This document shows, one piece after another, positions 26,912 through 35,615 of a DNA stretch of 64,000 nucleotides (positions are counted from its first letter, which is position 1; the number at the start of each line of letters is the position of its first letter). A program made the translations under genes and the position numbers. The notes below the pieces were generated by a model. It was given only the letters and a program-made list of their open reading frames with translations. It searched no databases and was not told where the DNA came from. Source of the DNA: Streptomyces sp. NBC_00490 (GTDB lineage Bacteria > Actinomycetota > Actinomycetes > Streptomycetales > Streptomycetaceae); the NCBI RefSeq assembly GCF_036013645.1, contig NZ_CP107869.1, positions 9,920,001-9,984,000 of the forward strand, read 5' to 3'.

Positions 26912-28312
26912 ATGCCTGTATTTCACAGTTCACTTCGATTGCATCCGTTACTGCTGTGCCTGCTGGCGCTGACGCTCGGGGTCGGCACGCTGACGGTCGC
27001 CGCCCGGCCGGCGCACGCGAACGCGATGACCACCACCGATCCGGTGCGCGAACTGGCGTCCGTCGCGGAGCCGCTGCGTTCCACGGAGGCCGGCGCCCCC
27101 GGCAGCGATCTGCGCCCGCTCGGCCGCATGATCGGCTCGGCGAAGATCGTCGGCCTGGGTGAGGCCACGCACAGCTCTCGGCAGTTCTTCACGATGAAGC
27201 ACCGCGTCTTCCGGTACCTCGTCGAGGAGAAGGGCTTCACCACCTTCGCGCTGGAGGCGCCCTGGTCCACCGGCCTGGTCCTCAACGAGTACGTGTTGTA
27301 CGGGAAGGGCGACCCGGAGCAGCTCATGCGGAAGGAGTTCCAGAGCTCGTACCGGATATGGAACACCCGCGAGTATCTCGATCTGCTGAGGTGGATGCGC
27401 GCCCACAACGTTCGCCACCCCCACCGCCCCGTGCAGTTCATGGGTGAGGACAACGGCTACGCGGGACCTGAGCTCTTCGACGCGGTCACGGACTATGTGT
27501 CCGCGCACCACCCGGAGCTGCTGCCGCAGTTCGGCCGCCTTTACCGCGAGCTCCGGCCGACGGGGAGCGTGGAGCAGACCGTCAACGAGAACATGGCCAG
27601 GCCCATCGCCGAGCGCGAGCGGACGGCCGCGGATGCGCGGCGCGCCTACCAGCTGCTTCAGGCGCAGGGGCCGGACGGGGACCGGCAGGCGTACGAGTGG
27701 ATCCTCCAGCACGCCAGGGCCATATCCCAGACCGGCACCCTCTACGCGTACTACGACTTCTCCGACCCGGAGAAGATCGCTCGGGCCATGCTCTACCGCG
27801 ACCAGATCATGGCGGAGAACACTGTGTGGTGGCAGCGGCACACCGGCCACCGCATGCTGTTGTCGGCCCACAACGGCCATGTCTCCTACGAGTCCGACAA
27901 CCCTGAGCAGTATCCGAAGACCCAGGGGGAGTTCATACGCCAGACGGTCGGGGCCGAGTACGTGAACATCGGTTACACCTTCGGGCAGGGCTCGTTCAAC
28001 GCGATGGATCTGACGGATCCGGAGGAGCCCTACCGTCGCTTCTCCGTGGAGCCGCTGGGCGCGGGCAGCAACGAGGAGGTGCTGGAGCGAGTCTCGCGCC
28101 GGGACTACTACGTCGATCTGCGGGCCGTGCCCGAGTCGGCGCGAGACTGGCTGATGGTGAAGCGGCTGACCCGCTCCATCGGGAACGCCTGGCCGGAGGA
28201 CCCCTACCAAACCTCGCTCGGGCGCCACTTCGACGTGCTGATACACCTCCATCGCGTCACGGCCGCGGATCTGCTGTCAACGGCCCCATCTCCGCAAGCA
28301 AGCGAGGGCTAA
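26912..28312 (+). CDS. exported erythromycin-esterase-family protein
   Basis: The 466-residue protein starts with a signal peptide (about residues 1-37, PAHANA). The EreA/B-family GLGEATH motif is at residues 81-87, where Glu and His are essential in characterised esterases. FALEAPW, GEDNG and a late SAHNGHVSYES segment also fit. Family members hydrolyse macrolide lactones or other esters. Export is unusual for a classical resistance esterase, so another extracytoplasmic substrate is possible. It is followed 73 nt later by the Clp-N domain gene. Confidence 0.86.
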   Translation: MPVFHSSLRLHPLLLCLLALTLGVGTLTVAARPAHANAMTTTDPVRELASVAEPLRSTEAGAPGSDLRPLGRMIGSAKIVGLGEATHSSRQFFTMKHRVFRYLVEEKGFTTFALEAPWSTGLVLNEYVLYGKGDPEQLMRKEFQSSYRIWNTREYLDLLRWMRAHNVRHPHRPVQFMGEDNGYAGPELFDAVTDYVSAHHPELLPQFGRLYRELRPTGSVEQTVNENMARPIAERERTAADARRAYQLLQAQGPDGDRQAYEWILQHARAISQTGTLYAYYDFSDPEKIARAMLYRDQIMAENTVWWQRHTGHRMLLSAHNGHVSYESDNPEQYPKTQGEFIRQTVGAEYVNIGYTFGQGSFNAMDLTDPEEPYRRFSVEPLGAGSNEEVLERVSRRDYYVDLRAVPESARDWLMVKRLTRSIGNAWPEDPYQTSLGRHFDVLIHLHRVTAADLLSTAPSPQASEG

Positions 28313-28336
28313 GCAATCGTTGCCCACCAGCAAGCG

Positions 28337-28385
28337 GAGGCAAGTACGCCTTGACAGTTCCAAACTGTCAAGGCGTACTTGCCTC
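28337..28385. promoter_or_regulatory. 49-bp palindrome ending at a start codon, with consensus -35
   Basis: Arms of 23 nt (28337-28359 and 28363-28385) are perfect reverse complements around CCA. The right arm ends directly before ATG 28386. TTGACA lies at 28351-28356, exactly 35 nt before that ATG. A 17-nt spacer puts a weak -10 (CGTACT) at 28374-28379. A leaderless promoter with an overlapping operator, a terminator of the upstream gene, or both, are possible. Confidence 0.75.
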
Positions 28386-29084
28386 ATGACTCTTCCGGAC
28401 CTGGACGATCTCATAGCGGAAGTTGACCGCAGGTGCGACACCGCGCACCGCCCCGGCAGCCAAGAACAGCCCGACTGGCTCGCCCTGTTGACCGTTGCCG
28501 CCCAACTCGCAGGTCAGATGCAGGCGTTGGCGGACGACCTGGTCGAGGACTACGTCGAGCACTGCCGGATGCACGGCTCCTCATGGACCGACATCGGCGC
28601 TGCCCTGGGCGTGACCCGACAGGCCGTCCAGCAACGCTTCCACGCACCGCACAAGCGCTACAGCCCCGAGACGATGACCGACGACCTCCGCCAGGCGATG
28701 ACGCACGTCAAGCAGGCGGCAGTCCATCACCGCAACAACTACATCGGCACCGAGCACCTGCTCTGGGGACTGACCGCGCAGGACAACAGCGCCACCCGGC
28801 TCCTGCAGGCCGCCGGTGTCTCACCGGAGACGGTCCACCAGTCCGTCGGCAACCGACTGAGCATGGGCGCCTCCCAAGCTGCCGAGCGCATCGCCTGGAC
28901 GCCCTACTCCCGCAAGGCCATCGCCATCGCGGAGGCACGATCCGAGCAGAACGGTTCCGACCGCATCGACTGCGACGACCTGCTGATCGGCCTCGCCCAG
29001 GTCGGCCGCGGAGTCGCCGCCGACGTCCTGGCCGAGGCCGGTTTCGGTCCAGCCGCCCTCGACGCCACACCTGCGGACGCCTGA
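28386..29084 (+). CDS. Clp N-terminal repeat domain protein with HTH-like segment
   Basis: The 232-residue protein has an N-terminal helical region with a recognition-helix-like stretch (SWTDIGAALGVTRQAVQQRF, about residues 64-83). A Clp_N double repeat follows (about 95-220), in which YIGTEHLLWGL and IDCDDLLIGLAQ are the paired motifs. No AAA+ ATPase module is present, so it is not a ClpA/C unfoldase. Such proteins may be regulators or adaptors. The ATG is preferred to upstream codons because it follows the palindrome at leaderless promoter distance and no ribosome-binding site is present. Confidence 0.82.
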   Translation: MTLPDLDDLIAEVDRRCDTAHRPGSQEQPDWLALLTVAAQLAGQMQALADDLVEDYVEHCRMHGSSWTDIGAALGVTRQAVQQRFHAPHKRYSPETMTDDLRQAMTHVKQAAVHHRNNYIGTEHLLWGLTAQDNSATRLLQAAGVSPETVHQSVGNRLSMGASQAAERIAWTPYSRKAIAIAEARSEQNGSDRIDCDDLLIGLAQVGRGVAADVLAEAGFGPAALDATPADA

Positions 29085-29250
29085 GTCCATCGCGACCCCG
29101 ACGCCCGGACTGCGAGAGAACGGCGCCTTGCCCGGACTTGAGTGAGACACATCGACGAGTCCCGTCTCATGGAGGTCCGGGTACCGCAGGTCAGCGGGGC
29201 ATGATGCCCAGACTTGTCCGAGACAGGACAGCCTTGGAGGAGGGAGGAAC

Positions 29251-30135
29251 GTGTTCGAGATCGACGCGCTGCGGCTGCTCGTCACCGTGGCCGAGACCGG
29301 ATCGTTCACGAAAGCGGCGGCCCGGCTCAACTACACGCAGTCCGCGGTGTCCCGGCGGATCGCCACGCTGGAACAGCAGGCGGGCGGGCCGCTGTTGGAA
29401 CGGCTCCCTCGCGGCGTACGGCTGAATCCCGCGGGCCGTACCCTGCACCGGCACGCGATGGACGTGCTCGACCGGCTGTCGCGGGCGGAGCGGGAACTGA
29501 CCGTGCTGCACGCGGGCCACGGGGGGTTGCTGCACATCGGCGCGTTCGCCACCGCCAACATCTCGCTGGTGCCCACCGCTCTGCGGACACTCCAGGACGC
29601 CAGGCCGGATGTCGAGGTCGTCGCGGTCGAGGGCCCGACCGACACGCTGATGGCGCGCCTCGCGGACGGGGTGCTGGACCTCGCCATCGTCAGCGACTAC
29701 CCGTCCGGTCTGCCGTCGGCCGACGGTGTCACGACGACCGCGTTGTGCGAGGACGAGTTGTTCGTCGCTCTCCCACGGGGGCACCGCCTGGCCGGAGCCG
29801 GGACGATCGACCTGCGTGAACTACGCGATGAAGCCTGGCTCCAGAACACCTACGGTGACCGCCCCACGATGCTCGCCGACGCCTTCGCCAGGGCGGCCTT
29901 CACCCCCAGGAAGATCATCCGGATCGCGGAGTGGTCCGGAAAGTTCGGCTACGTGGCCGCCGGGCTGGGGGTGGCGCTGGTCCCCTCGCTGGCCGCCCGG
30001 GCGGTCCCCGACGAACTCGTCCTGCGCAGCCTCACCGACCCGGCCCTGCGCCGGACCGTCCATGTGGCGCTGCCTGCCGTTCCGCTACCGGCGGCACTGA
30101 AACTGCGGGATCTGCTGCGCGACGCCGTGGCCTGA
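29251..30135 (+). CDS. LysR-family transcriptional regulator
   Basis: The 294-residue protein has the winged HTH at residues 1-60 (LRLLVTVAETGSFTKAAARL then QSAVSRRIATLEQQ). A type-2 periplasmic-binding-like effector domain follows (HIGAFATANISLVPTAL, LAIVSDYPSG, GLGVALVPSLAAR). GTG is the start, preceded by GGAGGGAGGAACGT. The target genes are unclear: the next gene downstream is a remnant on the opposite strand. It may control the carboxylesterase further on, or a gene that has been lost. Confidence 0.9.
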   Translation: MFEIDALRLLVTVAETGSFTKAAARLNYTQSAVSRRIATLEQQAGGPLLERLPRGVRLNPAGRTLHRHAMDVLDRLSRAERELTVLHAGHGGLLHIGAFATANISLVPTALRTLQDARPDVEVVAVEGPTDTLMARLADGVLDLAIVSDYPSGLPSADGVTTTALCEDELFVALPRGHRLAGAGTIDLRELRDEAWLQNTYGDRPTMLADAFARAAFTPRKIIRIAEWSGKFGYVAAGLGVALVPSLAARAVPDELVLRSLTDPALRRTVHVALPAVPLPAALKLRDLLRDAVA

Positions 30136-30714
30136 GCCGTTCTGCGCAGCGACCAGCACAGCGGGATAACCTGCGCCGACAACACTCGGCCCCCGGTTTT
30201 CAACAGCCGGTTGCCGCTTCTCACGCGCGTCGTCGGGCCGCAGCCACAGAGGAGGGGGCGTGCGTGGCCAGGGCCGCGTCGGCGGCCTGCGGGTGCCGAG
30301 TGACCGGGCCGAAGGAGATCAGGCCGCTTTCGGCGACGGACTCCGCTTCGGCGGCGGCCAGTTCGTCGCGGTCGCGGCGCAGGACCGGCAGGTGCCCCAC
30401 GGACGCGGCGGCCCGGGCGAGGACGCACCACAGTGCCTCCTGGAGGAGGTCGTGCGGTGGGCGGGGGACGTCGGTCAGCGCCCGGCGGGCCAGCTCGGCG
30501 GCGCCTGAGGCGGCCAGGAGCAGCGGGTCGAGCCAGGGCCGGTACGGGCCCGAGTCCAGGTGCGCGAAGTCGCCGGGTCTGGCAGGGCGTTGCCCCGCAT
30601 GACCGGGACGAGTGCGACCAGAGGACGGCGGCGCCTCGGGTGAGGCCGGGCATGCCGCAGTCGGCGGTCTTTGCCAGGACCCGGGTGTACCGCGCGGCGC
30701 CGTGTTTCTCACAG
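30136..30714. other. region of decayed coding sequence
   Basis: The minus strand between about 30221 and 30560 has a long open frame with protein-like patches (PPHDLLQEALWCVLARAAA and others). It is contiguous, in one frame, with the oxidoreductase fragment at 30715-30895. No family is recognised and the composition is uneven, suggesting fused debris. Confidence 0.35.
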
Positions 30715-30895
30715 GTGCGCAGGGCCCGGTACCAGGCGGTGGAACGCCTTCACCCTGATCCGCACCCCAGCCGGGCTTGCGTACGGGCACCGGGACGTCC
30801 TTGATCTGAAGTGCGTCCAGGCCGCCGGGCCGGCTGACGACGACGGCCCGCATCGTCGCCGGTGCGGTACCGCCGGCTGCTGTCGATTGGCTCAT
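30715..30895 (-). pseudogene. N-terminal remnant of a quinone-oxidoreductase/zinc-ADH-family gene
   Basis: From the ATG at 30895 the translation gives a linker, then MRAVVVSRPGGLDALQIKDV and PVPVRKPGWGA, the first strands of medium-chain dehydrogenases. The continuing VRIRVKAF is found only after a frame change near 30765, and that frame soon stops. The remaining nine-tenths of the protein is absent. Confidence 0.6.
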
Positions 30896-30951
30896 ACCGA
30901 GTACCTACTGCGTGTTGTCCCCCTGCGCTCTTCCGCATCGCCCGCCGCCCG

Positions 30952-32388
30952 TCAGGGGCGGTCGATGCCTTCCCACAGGTCGAGGACCTGCTGGTAGTGG
31001 GCGGTGCCCTCGACGGGAGAGTTGCCGACGGTTTCCGCAGTGGGCCGGTCCGTGACGGCGGGCCACAGGCGGGCGTGCTCGCCGGTGGCGAAGTCGAGCA
31101 CGATGTCGCGGATACGGGCGTCACGCTCGGCCTGCTCCGCGCTGCGGCCCGGCTTTTCCTGGCCGACCAGGGCGTACATCTCGGTGCCGTGCACGGCGGG
31201 TGCGCCCGCGGCGGGCCCGATCAACAGGAGATGGGCGTTGCCGCCGGCGGCGGCGTGGGCCAGGGCGCCGCGGGCGGCGGGGATCGCGAAGAGGTAGTCC
31301 GCCATGACCGCGGCGCGGACCTCGGCCGGGGTACGGGCGCCCGCATCGTAGAAGGCGACGATCCTCTGCGCGCGAGAGCGGGAGATACGCCACCCCGCGA
31401 CCTCGTCGACGACGCGTTCGACGGTGCCCGGGTCGAAGCGGTCGAGGTCGTTCGCCACCCACCAGCCCATGTCGTCACTTGCCATGCTCAGCAGAATGTC
31501 GACGTCGCGGTGCTCGCCCGAGGAGAGGACGTCCATGGGGTGGGCGTGCACCACCGCGCCGGGCTGCCCGATGTCCAGGACGACTCCGGTGGCCTTGTTG
31601 TCCACCCCGCCGCGGACTCCGAGGTCCGTCGGGATGACCTTGCGCAGGGCGTCCCGCAGGGTGAGCGGGTCGAGGTCGAGCAGCTTCTCCGGGTTGTCCG
31701 CGACACCGAGTTCGGTGACGAACAGGTGCGCGAGTTCCTCGGCCCACCAGGCCGGGACGCTGCGAGCGGGGCCGCCGGAGAACCCGGCCAGCCGCCGGTA
31801 CAGGCCGTCGGCGGAGGAGGCGCCGAGCAGCCCGAGGGAGGAGTAGGCGCCGCCGCTGTGGCCGTAGACGGTGACGTTGTCGGGGTCGCCGCCGAAGTGG
31901 GCGATGTTCCGCTGGATCCAGGTGAGCGCGGCGATGATGTCCTGGAGGAAGAGGTTGCTGGCCTCGGCGAGCTTCCCGCCGTACTGCGAGAGCGAGAGCG
32001 GGCCCAGGGCGCCGAGCCGGTAGTTGATGGACACGCCCACCACGCGCCCCGTCGCGGCGAGACCGGAGGCGTTCGAGGTGATCTGTGTGTTCGCGCCGTA
32101 CTCGAATCCGCCGCCGTGGATGTACACGGTCACGGGGAGCGTCTTGCCAGCCGGCTGCTTGGGGGCCCACACGTTCAGGTTCAGGCAGTCCTCGCCCATC
32201 CCGCTGTCCGCTTCGAGCCAGTCGCCGGTGTCGGGTTGGATGGAGACGACGCCCTTGCGGTCGTAGGGGAGGCTGGGGTCGAAGTCCGCGACCACGGGGC
32301 GGCGGTACCGCTCGGCGGTGGCGTACGGGATCCCCCACCAGGACCGCACTCCGGGTGCGGTCGGGGCCTTGGGAGCGGAGGCGGTCAT
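30952..32388 (-). CDS. type-B carboxylesterase/lipase family
   Basis: The 478-residue cytoplasmic protein carries the carboxylesterase-B signature EDCLNLNVWAP near residue 66, the oxyanion-hole HGGGF and the nucleophile elbow YGHSGGA near residue 177. Relatives hydrolyse hydrophobic esters, including p-nitrobenzyl and acyl-glycerol substrates. The elbow reads GHSGG rather than the commoner GESAG. Downstream on the same strand lies only the oxidoreductase remnant. Upstream, a perfect 10-bp inverted repeat may be its operator. Confidence 0.9.
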   Translation of the reverse strand: MTASAPKAPTAPGVRSWWGIPYATAERYRRPVVADFDPSLPYDRKGVVSIQPDTGDWLEADSGMGEDCLNLNVWAPKQPAGKTLPVTVYIHGGGFEYGANTQITSNASGLAATGRVVGVSINYRLGALGPLSLSQYGGKLAEASNLFLQDIIAALTWIQRNIAHFGGDPDNVTVYGHSGGAYSSLGLLGASSADGLYRRLAGFSGGPARSVPAWWAEELAHLFVTELGVADNPEKLLDLDPLTLRDALRKVIPTDLGVRGGVDNKATGVVLDIGQPGAVVHAHPMDVLSSGEHRDVDILLSMASDDMGWWVANDLDRFDPGTVERVVDEVAGWRISRSRAQRIVAFYDAGARTPAEVRAAVMADYLFAIPAARGALAHAAAGGNAHLLLIGPAAGAPAVHGTEMYALVGQEKPGRSAEQAERDARIRDIVLDFATGEHARLWPAVTDRPTAETVGNSPVEGTAHYQQVLDLWEGIDRP

Positions 32389-32836
32389 GGCATGTCCTTC
32401 CAGCGCAATTCGGATGCTTCGCGCGGTGAGTCAGCGGCTGGTCGCTCGCGGTGACGTCTCCCATCGTTTCCCGGGATCCGGCAAAACGCCTGGCGGGCAG
32501 CGGTCACCTGCTGGTCAGCAGGTGACACTTCAATGCCTGTCCTCCACTCGTGGCCCAGGCAGCTGAGGGAAGATCCGGGTGGCCTGGGATCTGCCATCGG
32601 CGGGCCCGGAGGAGCCTGCGCCACTGGACCGCTCTGCGTGCCCGCCGACAACGCGGCTGACGCGGACACGTGGGTAGGGCTCGGAACCCCGGCGACGACC
32701 CGTCAGTGCTCATCCCCCGCGTCCCGCGCGCCATCTGCACGCACGGCGTCTTCCTACGGCACCCGCACCCTCCTGTATAGGCGGGTCAGTGACCACCTAT
32801 GAACCGCGGGTACGGCGCCTGGCCGCGGGCGGCGGG
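32389..32836. other. intergenic region
   Basis: No gene with convincing composition is seen. Apart from the inverted repeat at 32503-32526, nothing distinctive was found. Confidence 0.4.
32503..32526. promoter_or_regulatory. inverted repeat upstream of the carboxylesterase gene
   Basis: GTCACCTGCT (32503-32512) and AGCAGGTGAC (32517-32526) are perfect arms around GGTC, 115 nt upstream of the carboxylesterase ATG. An operator or a hairpin are both possible. Confidence 0.45.
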
Positions 32837-33796
32837 TCACCACTGGGTGATGAGAGGGGTGTCCGGTCCGTGCTGTCGCCAGGCTTCGGTGAGGCGGGCG
32901 AGGCGGGTGGGGGCGGCGATGCCGCGCACCGTTGCGATCTTGCCGTCGGTGACGTCGAACGTCACGGTGCCTATGACCTGGTCGCCGAGCAGGAAGAGGA
33001 TGGCGGGGGCGCCGTTGAGGAGCGCGTAGTGGACGGCGGGCGTGCCACCGGCGAGTCGTCGTTTCGCGGGTGTGGGCTTGAAACCGGCTCGTGCGATGGC
33101 GGCGATGCGCTCCGGAGTGTCGTACTGCAGCAGCGTCTTGGCCAGGCCGGCGCCGTTGGAGTCGGTGATCGCGATCGCGTCGTCGGTGAGTAGTGCCACC
33201 AGCCGTTCGATACGGCCCGAGGTGGCAGCGGCGAGGAATTCTTCGACGATGCCGCGGGCGGATGCCGGGTCGACTTCACCGCGGCGGCGGCGTGCGGCGG
33301 TGACGCGGTGCCGGGCCCGGTGGAGGTGCTGCTGGCTTGCGGACTCGGTGATGTCGAGGATCTCGGCGATCTCGGTGTGGCTGTAGGAGAACGCTTCGCG
33401 CAGGAGGTAGACGGCCCGCTCGAGGGGTGACAGGCGCTCCATGAGGGTCAGCATGGCCAGGGAGACCGATTCGCGCTGCTCGAATGTGTCGGCCGGGCCG
33501 AGCATCGGGTCGCCGTCGAGGAGCGGTTCGGGCAGCCATGCGCCGGCGGCGCGTTCGCGGCGGGTCTGTGCCGAGCGGAGCCGGTCGAGGCACAGGTTGG
33601 TGACGACCTTGGTCAGCCATGCCTCCGGCACCTTGATCTGCTGCCGGTCGGCGGCCTGCCAGTGCAGGAACGCGTCCTGTACGGCGTCTTCGGCGTCGGT
33701 GGCGGAGCCCAGCAGCCGGTACGCCAGCGAGGCAAGCCGGTTCCGGCTGGCCTCGAACCGGTTGGTGTCGAAGCGATCAGTGGCGGTGCTGTCCAC
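32837..33796 (-). CDS. ECF41-like RNA polymerase sigma factor with SnoaL-type C-domain
   Basis: The 319-residue protein has sigma region 2 (LASLAYRLLGSATDAEDAVQDAFLHW) and region 4 (LSPLERAVYLLREAF, SYSHTEIAEILDITESASQQHLHRAR). A C-terminal extension of about 120 residues forms a SnoaL/NTF2-like fold. ECF41 sigma factors are controlled by that extension rather than by an anti-sigma factor. The family often sits beside an oxidoreductase gene, and a flavoprotein gene ends 10 nt upstream on the same strand. WLPEPL between regions 2 and 4 is typical. GTG at 33796 follows AGGGTGG. Confidence 0.88.
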   Translation of the reverse strand: MDSTATDRFDTNRFEASRNRLASLAYRLLGSATDAEDAVQDAFLHWQAADRQQIKVPEAWLTKVVTNLCLDRLRSAQTRRERAAGAWLPEPLLDGDPMLGPADTFEQRESVSLAMLTLMERLSPLERAVYLLREAFSYSHTEIAEILDITESASQQHLHRARHRVTAARRRRGEVDPASARGIVEEFLAAATSGRIERLVALLTDDAIAITDSNGAGLAKTLLQYDTPERIAAIARAGFKPTPAKRRLAGGTPAVHYALLNGAPAILFLLGDQVIGTVTFDVTDGKIATVRGIAAPTRLARLTEAWRQHGPDTPLITQW

Positions 33797-33806
33797 GCGG
33801 ACCACC

Positions 33807-35036
33807 CTAGGCGGCCACGCGACCGTCTTTTTCGGGATACGCGATCGCTTTCCCGGCTGACGCTTCCGGTACGGCGGCCAGGTGGTGTTTGCGCTTGGGC
33901 AGGCCGAAGGTCGGGTGCGAGGTGGTCCACAGCGACATCTGGAGAATGCCCGCTTTGATGCGCGCGGCCTTCCGGCCGCCCACATAGTTCGGCTTGGCTT
34001 GGGCTTCGTCGTCGACCATCTGCAGTATCGCGTCCCGCCGCCCGAGGCTGATGTGGTTGCCCAGGTACTGCAGCTTGGTGTGCGGGATCTTGCGGCCGGT
34101 CAGGCGTCCCACGATCGCGGCCGTGGCCTGCATCCCGGTGCAGCCGGCCGAGGCGCAGGACATCGGCAGGGGTCGGCCGTTGTCGCCGATGGCGTAGGCG
34201 CTGTCGCCGGCGGCATAGACGTTCGGGTGCGAGACCGACCGCATGGTGCGATCGACGACGATCCGGCCGGCCCCGGTGACCTCCAGCCCGCCGGCGGCGG
34301 CGATGGAGCTGACGGCGAACCCGGCCGTCCACACGGTTGCATCGGATGCCAGGGCGGTGCCGTCTGCGCACAACACCCGCGCCGCTTGCACGGATTGGGC
34401 CTCGGCGTGCTCCAGAACGGTGATACCCAGCCGGTCGCAGGCCTGACGCAGGTGGCAGCGTGCTCCGGCGGAGAGCTGAGGGCCCAGCTCTCCGCGGGCG
34501 ATGAGCGTCACCGACAGGCTGGGCCGGGATTCGGCGATCTCGGTGGCGGTCTCGATGCCGGTCAACCCGTCGCCGACGACGAGCACACTCCCGCCTTCGT
34601 CCCGCCTTTCCAGACTGTCCAGGCGCTCGCGCAGGCGCAGCGCGGAGGGCCGGCCGGTGACGTCGAAGGCGTGTTCGGCCACGCCGGGGACGCCGTGGGT
34701 GGCGACGTGGCTGCCGAGCGCGTAGAGAAGCGTGTCGTAGCCGAGCTCGCCGCCGCCGTCGGAGTCGGCCACGGCGACGACCCGGCGCTCGGGGTCGACG
34801 GCGGTGACACGGGCCAGGCGCAGCCGGATCCCCGTGCCCGCGAGCACGTCGGTGAGCTGTGGGGCCTCGATCGCCCGGCCGGCCGCGAGCTGGTGCAGCC
34901 GCAGCCGCTGGACGAAGTCCGGCTCGGCGTTGACCACGGTGATCTCGGTGTCCTGCGGGGACAGTCGGCGGGCCAGGGTCCCGGCCACGTAGGCCCCGGC
35001 ATAGCCGGCACCGAGGACGACGATGCGGTGCTTCAT
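33807..35036 (-). CDS. FAD/NAD(P)-dependent oxidoreductase (NDH-2-like)
   Basis: The 409-residue flavoprotein has the FAD-binding loop VVLGAGYAGAYVAG at residues 5-18. A second Rossmann motif, VLVVGDGLTGIETA, lies near residue 150 for NAD(P)H. VYAAGDSAYA near residue 275 contacts the flavin. The layout matches type-II NADH dehydrogenases and related disulfide-oxidoreductase-fold enzymes. No C-terminal membrane helix is obvious. ATG 35036 is preceded by AGGAG. It is the first gene of a two-gene unit with the ECF41-like sigma factor. Confidence 0.9.
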   Translation of the reverse strand: MKHRIVVLGAGYAGAYVAGTLARRLSPQDTEITVVNAEPDFVQRLRLHQLAAGRAIEAPQLTDVLAGTGIRLRLARVTAVDPERRVVAVADSDGGGELGYDTLLYALGSHVATHGVPGVAEHAFDVTGRPSALRLRERLDSLERRDEGGSVLVVGDGLTGIETATEIAESRPSLSVTLIARGELGPQLSAGARCHLRQACDRLGITVLEHAEAQSVQAARVLCADGTALASDATVWTAGFAVSSIAAAGGLEVTGAGRIVVDRTMRSVSHPNVYAAGDSAYAIGDNGRPLPMSCASAGCTGMQATAAIVGRLTGRKIPHTKLQYLGNHISLGRRDAILQMVDDEAQAKPNYVGGRKAARIKAGILQMSLWTTSHPTFGLPKRKHHLAAVPEASAGKAIAYPEKDGRVAA

Positions 35037-35276
35037 GTGTCGCTCCTGTCTGTTCGCGCTCTCGGTGACTTGAGCGGAACAGCGCCCTGATTCCTGACAA
35101 GAACTGCATGTGGCATGGGTCACAGAACGGAAGGGCTTCACGGCCCGGTTTGGTGTCGTTGTTCTCAAGTTGACGGGCGGGGGCGACGTCCCTATCTACG
35201 ATGGCGGCCTGGCCGCTGCATGGAGCGGCGTACCGACGCCGGCCCGTTGCGAGGCCGGCTAGGAGGACGGTGACTC

Positions 35277-35615
35277 ATGGCGTACGACAGGGAGCTCGCA
35301 GACCGCATTCGTGAAGCCCTTGCGGGAGTGACGCAGGTGCGCGAGGTGCGCATGTTCGGCGGGCTCAGCTTCATGGTCAACGGCAAGATCGCCGCTACCG
35401 CGAACGCCGGCGGTCAGCTCATGGTCCGCTGCGATCCGGACAGAATCGAGGCCTTGCTCGAGCGCGAAGGTGCCAGCTGGCCGGAGATGCGTGGCCACAA
35501 GATGAGCAAGGGCTGGATCGTCGTCGACGAGGACGGCACTGCATCGGACCAGGCATTCAACTTCTGGCTGAACGAAGCGCTGGACTACAACACGAAGGTA
35601 AGCGCCGGCGGCTGA
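35277..35615 (+). CDS. TfoX/Sxy N-terminal-domain protein
   Basis: The 112-residue single-domain protein has the TfoX-N pattern EVRMFGGLSFMVNGKIAA, then LMVRCDP and a GHKMSKGWIVVDE segment. In gamma-proteobacteria the family regulates competence. Stand-alone actinobacterial copies have no known role. GGAGG lies 10 nt before the ATG. It is divergent from the flavoprotein-sigma unit, 240 nt away. Confidence 0.9.
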   Translation: MAYDRELADRIREALAGVTQVREVRMFGGLSFMVNGKIAATANAGGQLMVRCDPDRIEALLEREGASWPEMRGHKMSKGWIVVDEDGTASDQAFNFWLNEALDYNTKVSAGG

